This document shows, piece after piece, positions 60,761 through 64,000 of a stretch of DNA of 64,000 bases; position 1 is the stretch's first letter; the number at the start of each line of letters is the position of its first letter. Origin of the DNA: Bordetella parapertussis (GTDB lineage: Bacteria > Pseudomonadota > Gammaproteobacteria > Burkholderiales > SG8-41); contig CAMATZ010000023.1 in NCBI GenBank assembly GCA_945861275.1, forward strand, positions 24,955 through 88,954, in the 5' to 3' direction. The notes under the pieces are model-generated. The model was not told the origin of the DNA. It saw only the letters and a program-made list of their open reading frames with translations, and did no database searches. Both the position numbers and the translations under genes were made by a program.

Positions 60761-61672
60761 TTATTTTGAAATGAGGTTGCGCAACATACCGATGCCTTCG
60801 ACTTCGGTTTCCATGACATCGCCGGGCCGCATGAATTCCGGCGGCGTGCGCGCGTGGCCCACACCCGACGGCGTGCCGGTGAGGATGATGTCGCCCGCTT
60901 CCAGCGTGATGCCCGCCGACAGTTCAGCGATGATGCGTGGCAGTTTGAAATAAAGATGCCGCGTGTTTGAAGTTTGCTTCACCACGCCGTTCACGCGGCA
61001 GCTCAGGTTGAGATTGTCCGGGTCGCGTACCTCATCCGCGGTAACGATCCACGGCCCCAGCGGCAGATGTCCGTCGAGGCTTTTGCCGCGAAACCATTGC
61101 TGGCCATGATGGCGCTGCACTTCGCGCGCGGACACGTCGTTGGCGACGGTGTAGCCGAACACGTGTTTCATCGCCCTGGCCTCGGTGATATTAGTACCGC
61201 CGAGACCTATGATCATGGCGAGTTCCACTTCCCAGTCGAGCTTTTCGGTAACGCCGCTGTGCGCCGGCACCTTGCCGTAGGGACTGTTCACCGTCAGCGG
61301 CTGCTTGCTGAAAAACGCCGGATGCGCCGGCATTTCCTGCACGTGCGGACGCGCCGCAGCGCCTTCGTTGAAATGATCAAGGTAGTTCCAGCCGACGCAA
61401 AACACATTCTTGCGCGGACGCGGTATCGGTGCGTGCAGTTTTACCTTGGCCAGTTTGTGATGGCTGGCTTTGAGTCCGGCGACAGCTTTGTGGATCGCAG
61501 CCAATCCTTTTTTACCGGAACCCACCAGCGAAATCATGTCGTCGGCGTCGAACGGCAGCGCCACGCGCGCGGCTTTGGCCGCGCGCGCGATGTCGATGAC
61601 ACCGCCATCGGCGCCGATGACACCGGTCCTGGCGGGCTTGCGCGCGGATTCAGAATACGTCACCAACTTCAC
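60761..61672 (-). CDS. Fumarylacetoacetate hydrolase family protein
   Basis: The 303-residue form starts at a GTG with AAGGAG six bases before it, one base after the proline iminopeptidase stop. A 55-codon extension in frame is rejected as antisense to that gene. The FAH fold is shown by KNVFCVGWNYLDHFNEG, EKLDWEVELAMIIG with metal-binding Glu residues, and the C-terminal GDIILTGTPSGVGHARTP. Members hydrolyse or decarboxylate 2-oxo acids such as fumarylpyruvate or 2-hydroxyhepta-dienedioate. Translational coupling with the peptidase gene is likely. The pathway is not identified. Confidence 0.88.
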   Translation of the reverse strand: MKLVTYSESARKPARTGVIGADGGVIDIARAAKAARVALPFDADDMISLVGSGKKGLAAIHKAVAGLKASHHKLAKVKLHAPIPRPRKNVFCVGWNYLDHFNEGAAARPHVQEMPAHPAFFSKQPLTVNSPYGKVPAHSGVTEKLDWEVELAMIIGLGGTNITEARAMKHVFGYTVANDVSAREVQRHHGQQWFRGKSLDGHLPLGPWIVTADEVRDPDNLNLSCRVNGVVKQTSNTRHLYFKLPRIIAELSAGITLEAGDIILTGTPSGVGHARTPPEFMRPGDVMETEVEGIGMLRNLISK

Positions 61673-61673
61673 A

Positions 61674-62648
61674 TTAATCTCCTTGTTTAAACTTGAAACG
61701 TTCGCAGGCGGCGACAAGTTGCCGGCAAATGCCCGGCTCCCAGGCGGCGTGGCCGGCATCGGGCACCACCAGGTATTCGGCTTCGGGCCATGCGCGATGC
61801 AGCGCGTCGGCGCTGATAATCGGGCACACCGCGTCATAGCGGCCCTGCACGATCACACCGGGAATATTGCGCATGCGACTCACGTTGTCGAGCAGTGAAT
61901 CGAGCGGCAGAAAAATATCGTGGGTAAAGTAATGCGCTTCGATGCGCGCCAGCCCCAGCGCCACCACGTCACCGCCAAAATAGGCCACCGTCTCCGGGCT
62001 CGGCATCAAGGTCGAGCATGAACCTTCATAACGCCCCCACGCGCGCGCGGCGGGCATGTGTATCGCCGGGTCGGGATCGATCAGGCGTTTGTAATACGCC
62101 TGCAGCAGGTCGGCGCGCTCTTGCTCGGGGATGTAGCCGGCAAACGTGTGCCAGGCTTCGGGAAACAGGTTTTTGAGATCATACAGAAACCAGTCGATCT
62201 CGCTTTTGCGGCACAGAAAAATGCCGCGCAAAATCAGCCCGCTACAGCGCGCCGGATGCGTCTCGGCATAGGCAATCGCCAGCGTGCTGCCCCATGAGCC
62301 GCCAAACACCAGCCAGCGCTCGATGTTGAGATGCCTGCGCAGCGTTTCCATGTCCGCGATCAGATGCGGCGTGGTGTTGTCGGTCAGTGCGCCCAGCGGC
62401 GTCGAACGGCCCGCGCCGCGCTGATCAAAAATGATGATGCGGTAATGTCTCGGATCAAAAAAGCGCCGGTGCGCCGCAGACGCGCCCGCACCGGGTCCGC
62501 CGTGCAAAAAAACCACCGGCTTGCCGTTGGGGTTGCCCGAAACCTCCCAATACATATGATGCAGCCCGTCGAGTGCCAGCATGCCGGCTTCGCAGGGTTC
62601 GATTTCAGGATACAGCTCGGTGCGCAGGGCGGGGGCGTGATCGGCCAC
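61674..62648 (-). CDS. pip: Proline iminopeptidase
   Basis: This 324-residue alpha/beta-hydrolase matches the bacterial prolyl aminopeptidase family. The oxyanion loop HGGPGAGAS is at 49-57, FDQRGAGRSTP follows, the nucleophile is Ser118 in GGSWGS, the acid is in QGRYDAVCP, and the catalytic His in PDAGHAAWEPG. The exopeptidase removes N-terminal proline in the cytoplasm. The start is a GTG with GAAAGAG upstream. It is followed almost without a gap by the FAH-family gene and diverges from Bug copy 13. Confidence 0.92.
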   Translation of the reverse strand: MADHAPALRTELYPEIEPCEAGMLALDGLHHMYWEVSGNPNGKPVVFLHGGPGAGASAAHRRFFDPRHYRIIIFDQRGAGRSTPLGALTDNTTPHLIADMETLRRHLNIERWLVFGGSWGSTLAIAYAETHPARCSGLILRGIFLCRKSEIDWFLYDLKNLFPEAWHTFAGYIPEQERADLLQAYYKRLIDPDPAIHMPAARAWGRYEGSCSTLMPSPETVAYFGGDVVALGLARIEAHYFTHDIFLPLDSLLDNVSRMRNIPGVIVQGRYDAVCPIISADALHRAWPEAEYLVVPDAGHAAWEPGICRQLVAACERFKFKQGD

Positions 62649-62734
62649 GGCAGATGCTCTTTCGGGAACAGGCGTAAAAATAACACAAGTTGCAGGTGCT
62701 GCGTTTAAGCGCCCGCGCGTGCTACGATTGCGTC

Positions 62735-63721
62735 ATGCTAAAATTAAACATGTTGTCATTCGCCTGTTTCATCCGCGGCAGCATCGCCGTCGCCACGCTG
62801 GCAGTGTCTGCTGCCCCCAGCGCTCAGACCTACCCCACCAAGCCCGTGCGCATCCTCGTCGGCTTCGCGCCGGGTGGCGGCACCGACATCATGGCGCGTT
62901 CAATGGGCGCTAAGTTAGGCGAATCATTGAAACAGCAATTCATCGTCGAAAACCGTCCCGGCGCCAACGCCAATCTGGCGGCGAAGCTGGCTGCCGATGC
63001 GCCGGGTGATGGTTACACGCTGCTGTTCATGTCGGTGGCGCACATCATGAGCAAGCCGGTGTACAAAAATCTCGGCTATGACATCGAACGCGATTTTGCG
63101 CCGATCACCGTGGTGTCGGATGTGCCGAATGTGATCGCCGCGAATCCGGCGCTGCCGGCGCGCACGGTGAAAGAGTTGCTGGCGCTCGCGCGCGCCAAGC
63201 CCGGTGAATTGACCTATGGCACGTCGGGTGTCGCCAGCCCCGAACATTTCGCCGGCGAAATGTTCAAGACCATGACCCAAACCAATCTGCTGATGGTGCC
63301 CTACAAGGGCGGCGCGCCGCTCGCGATTGATCTGGCGGCGGGACAGGTGATGACCAGCTTTAGCACCATGCCGTCGATCATCCCGCATCTGCGATCGGGG
63401 CGCGTGCGCGCGCTGGCGGTGACCACCGAGAAGCGCGCCGCGGTGTTGCCGGATGTGCCCACCGTCGGTGAAACCGTGCCGGGTTACACCATCACCACCT
63501 GGTACGGCGCAGTGGCGCCGGCGAAGGTGCCGCGCGAAATCGTGGCGCGGCTCAATCAGGAAATGTTAAAAGCGCTGCAACTGCCCGACATCAAGGAACG
63601 CATGGCCTCGCTCGGCGCGGATATCGTCGGCAGCAGCGTAGAGGCGACCGCGGCATTTTTTACCTCGGAAGTGGCGAAGTACACCAAAGTCGCGCGCGAA
63701 GCAAAAATTCAGACGGAGTGA
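62735..63721 (+). CDS. Bug/TctC-family periplasmic solute-binding protein (copy 13)
   Basis: This 328-residue receptor, read from the ATG at 62735, has a signal peptide ending at APSAQ (about residue 30), then TYPTKPVRILVGFAPGGGTD. The middle motif LMVPYKGGAPLAIDLAAG and the end VPTVGETVPGYTI are canonical. An ATG five codons downstream is possible; neither has a clear ribosome site. Its orientation is divergent from the proline iminopeptidase gene. It is followed by a heptamer repeat and IS remains. Confidence 0.87.
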   Translation: MLKLNMLSFACFIRGSIAVATLAVSAAPSAQTYPTKPVRILVGFAPGGGTDIMARSMGAKLGESLKQQFIVENRPGANANLAAKLAADAPGDGYTLLFMSVAHIMSKPVYKNLGYDIERDFAPITVVSDVPNVIAANPALPARTVKELLALARAKPGELTYGTSGVASPEHFAGEMFKTMTQTNLLMVPYKGGAPLAIDLAAGQVMTSFSTMPSIIPHLRSGRVRALAVTTEKRAAVLPDVPTVGETVPGYTITTWYGAVAPAKVPREIVARLNQEMLKALQLPDIKERMASLGADIVGSSVEATAAFFTSEVAKYTKVAREAKIQTE

Positions 63722-63730
63722 TTTAGGGCA

Positions 63731-63835
63731 TGAAGGGTGAAACGTGAAGAGTGAAGGGTGAAGGGTGAAGGGTGAAGAGTGAAAGGTGAAGGGTAAACGG
63801 TGAAACGTGAAGAGTGAAGGGTGAAGAGTGAAGCG
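63731..63835 (+). repeat. Heptamer tandem repeat, 15 units
   Basis: Fifteen uninterrupted 7-bp units of TGAAGGG and variants (TGAAACG, TGAAGAG, TGAAAGG, TGAAGCG) run end to end. One longer pattern, TGAAACG-TGAAGAG-TGAAGGG, recurs. It starts 10 bp after the stop of Bug copy 13 and ends just before the IS end. Confidence 0.9.
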
Positions 63836-63851
63836 TACCCCCCCACGCCCG

Positions 63852-64000
63852 CTGTCGTGGTCAAGTTATTTCGGACACGTCGATAGGTTGTTTTGCTGCC
63901 GATTGGAGTTCATAGGCATTGGGCGGCAGGTAACCCAATGTCGAGTGCAGGCGGGCGCTGTTGTAGAACCCGACGATATAGTCGGTAATGTCTCGCGTGG
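63852..64000 (-). mobile_element. IS3-family insertion sequence, 3' end only
   Basis: The right end appears to start near 63852 with TGTCGTGGTCAAGTTATTTC, similar to ends of IS3-type elements, followed by the transposase end. Most of the element lies beyond the window. The exact end and any target duplication cannot be confirmed. Confidence 0.6.
63861..64000 (-). CDS. IS3-family transposase (OrfB), C-terminal fragment
   Basis: The minus strand encodes DYIVGFYNSARLHSTLGYLP followed by PNAYE, the typical C-terminal integrase-core end of IS3-family OrfB transposases, and stops at the TGA at 63863-63861. About 46 residues are visible, and the DDE residues lie outside the window. The stop codon sits within the probable terminal inverted repeat. 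Confidence 0.85.
   Translation of the reverse strand, partial: TRDITDYIVGFYNSARLHSTLGYLPPNAYELQSAAKQPIDVSEIT

Noticed and set aside
61673..61837. N-terminal extension of the FAH-family protein
   Set aside because: It overlaps the proline iminopeptidase gene, and a GTG with AAGGAG is present at 61672.
63731..63835. Heptamer array as a CRISPR
   Set aside because: Units are 7 bp with no spacers.

Overview
The window looks like a chromosomal stretch from a GC-rich betaproteobacterium, most likely in or near the Burkholderiales. The main argument is the 13 Bug/TctC-type periplasmic solute-binding protein genes, an expansion typical of that group. A FimV-type pilus/polarity protein, a GluQ-RS gene and many acyl-CoA, amidohydrolase and hydro-lyase genes fit the same picture. 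No rRNA, tRNA or CRISPR array was seen. No TctA or TctB membrane subunit is present for any of the binding proteins.

Layout. 1-5.6 kb: the tail of an amidohydrolase, then Bug, NTF2-like, carboxymuconolactone-decarboxylase-like and SDR genes, a second Bug gene and a di-haem MbnH/MauG-type peroxidase; this reads as a small catabolic block. 5.7-14.4 kb: an accessory island, AT-richer in its left part. It holds a degenerate Hanks-type kinase, then a minus-strand operon of ECF sigma factor, single-pass membrane protein, exported TPR-CHAT protease-like protein and cytoplasmic leucine-rich-repeat protein. A divergent trio follows (93 aa unknown, 211 aa unknown, DUF4407 membrane protein), and a REP-like element closes the island. 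14.4-16.8 kb: fimV, whose reading frame continues upstream without a stop into a truncated phage-type ORF6N gene.

16.9-36.7 kb: a large catabolic and transport mosaic. It contains a flavoprotein, a double CoA-transferase, an alpha/beta hydrolase with a Cys nucleophile, a GMC oxidoreductase, an N-acyl-D-amino-acid deacylase-type amidohydrolase, an enoyl-CoA hydratase, an MFS transporter, an HpcH aldolase, a Tat-exported alpha-hydroxy-acid oxidase carrying a CxxCH haem-c motif, and eight Bug... specifically seven Bug genes (18.4, 19.4, 25.4, 30.3, 31.5, 32.5 and 33.6 kb). 37-46.6 kb: a ketopantoate-reductase family protein, amidase, M20 peptidase, secreted beta-propeller protein, acyl-CoA dehydrogenase, periplasmic metallo-beta-lactamase-fold hydrolase and a lipoprotein.

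46.6-53.3 kb: three Bug genes, then a minus-strand operon (PcaC-like, LeuC-like, LeuD-like, Bug) and a patatin-like lipoprotein. 53.4-59.9 kb: two adjacent PAS-GGDEF-EAL genes whose 3' halves are almost identical, and a divergent single-domain response regulator. 59.8-64 kb: gluQ, a fumarylacetoacetate-hydrolase family gene, proline iminopeptidase, a last Bug gene, a 15-unit heptamer tandem repeat and the end of an IS3-family element running off the window.

The general logic appears to be uptake and oxidation of organic acids: many Bug receptors are each linked to hydro-lyases, CoA-transferases or oxidases. The most unusual items are the ECF sigma/TPR-CHAT/LRR operon, the CxxCH-bearing exported alpha-hydroxy-acid oxidase, the ORF6N-FimV reading frame, and a short repeat inserted at the signal-peptide junction of three different Bug genes.
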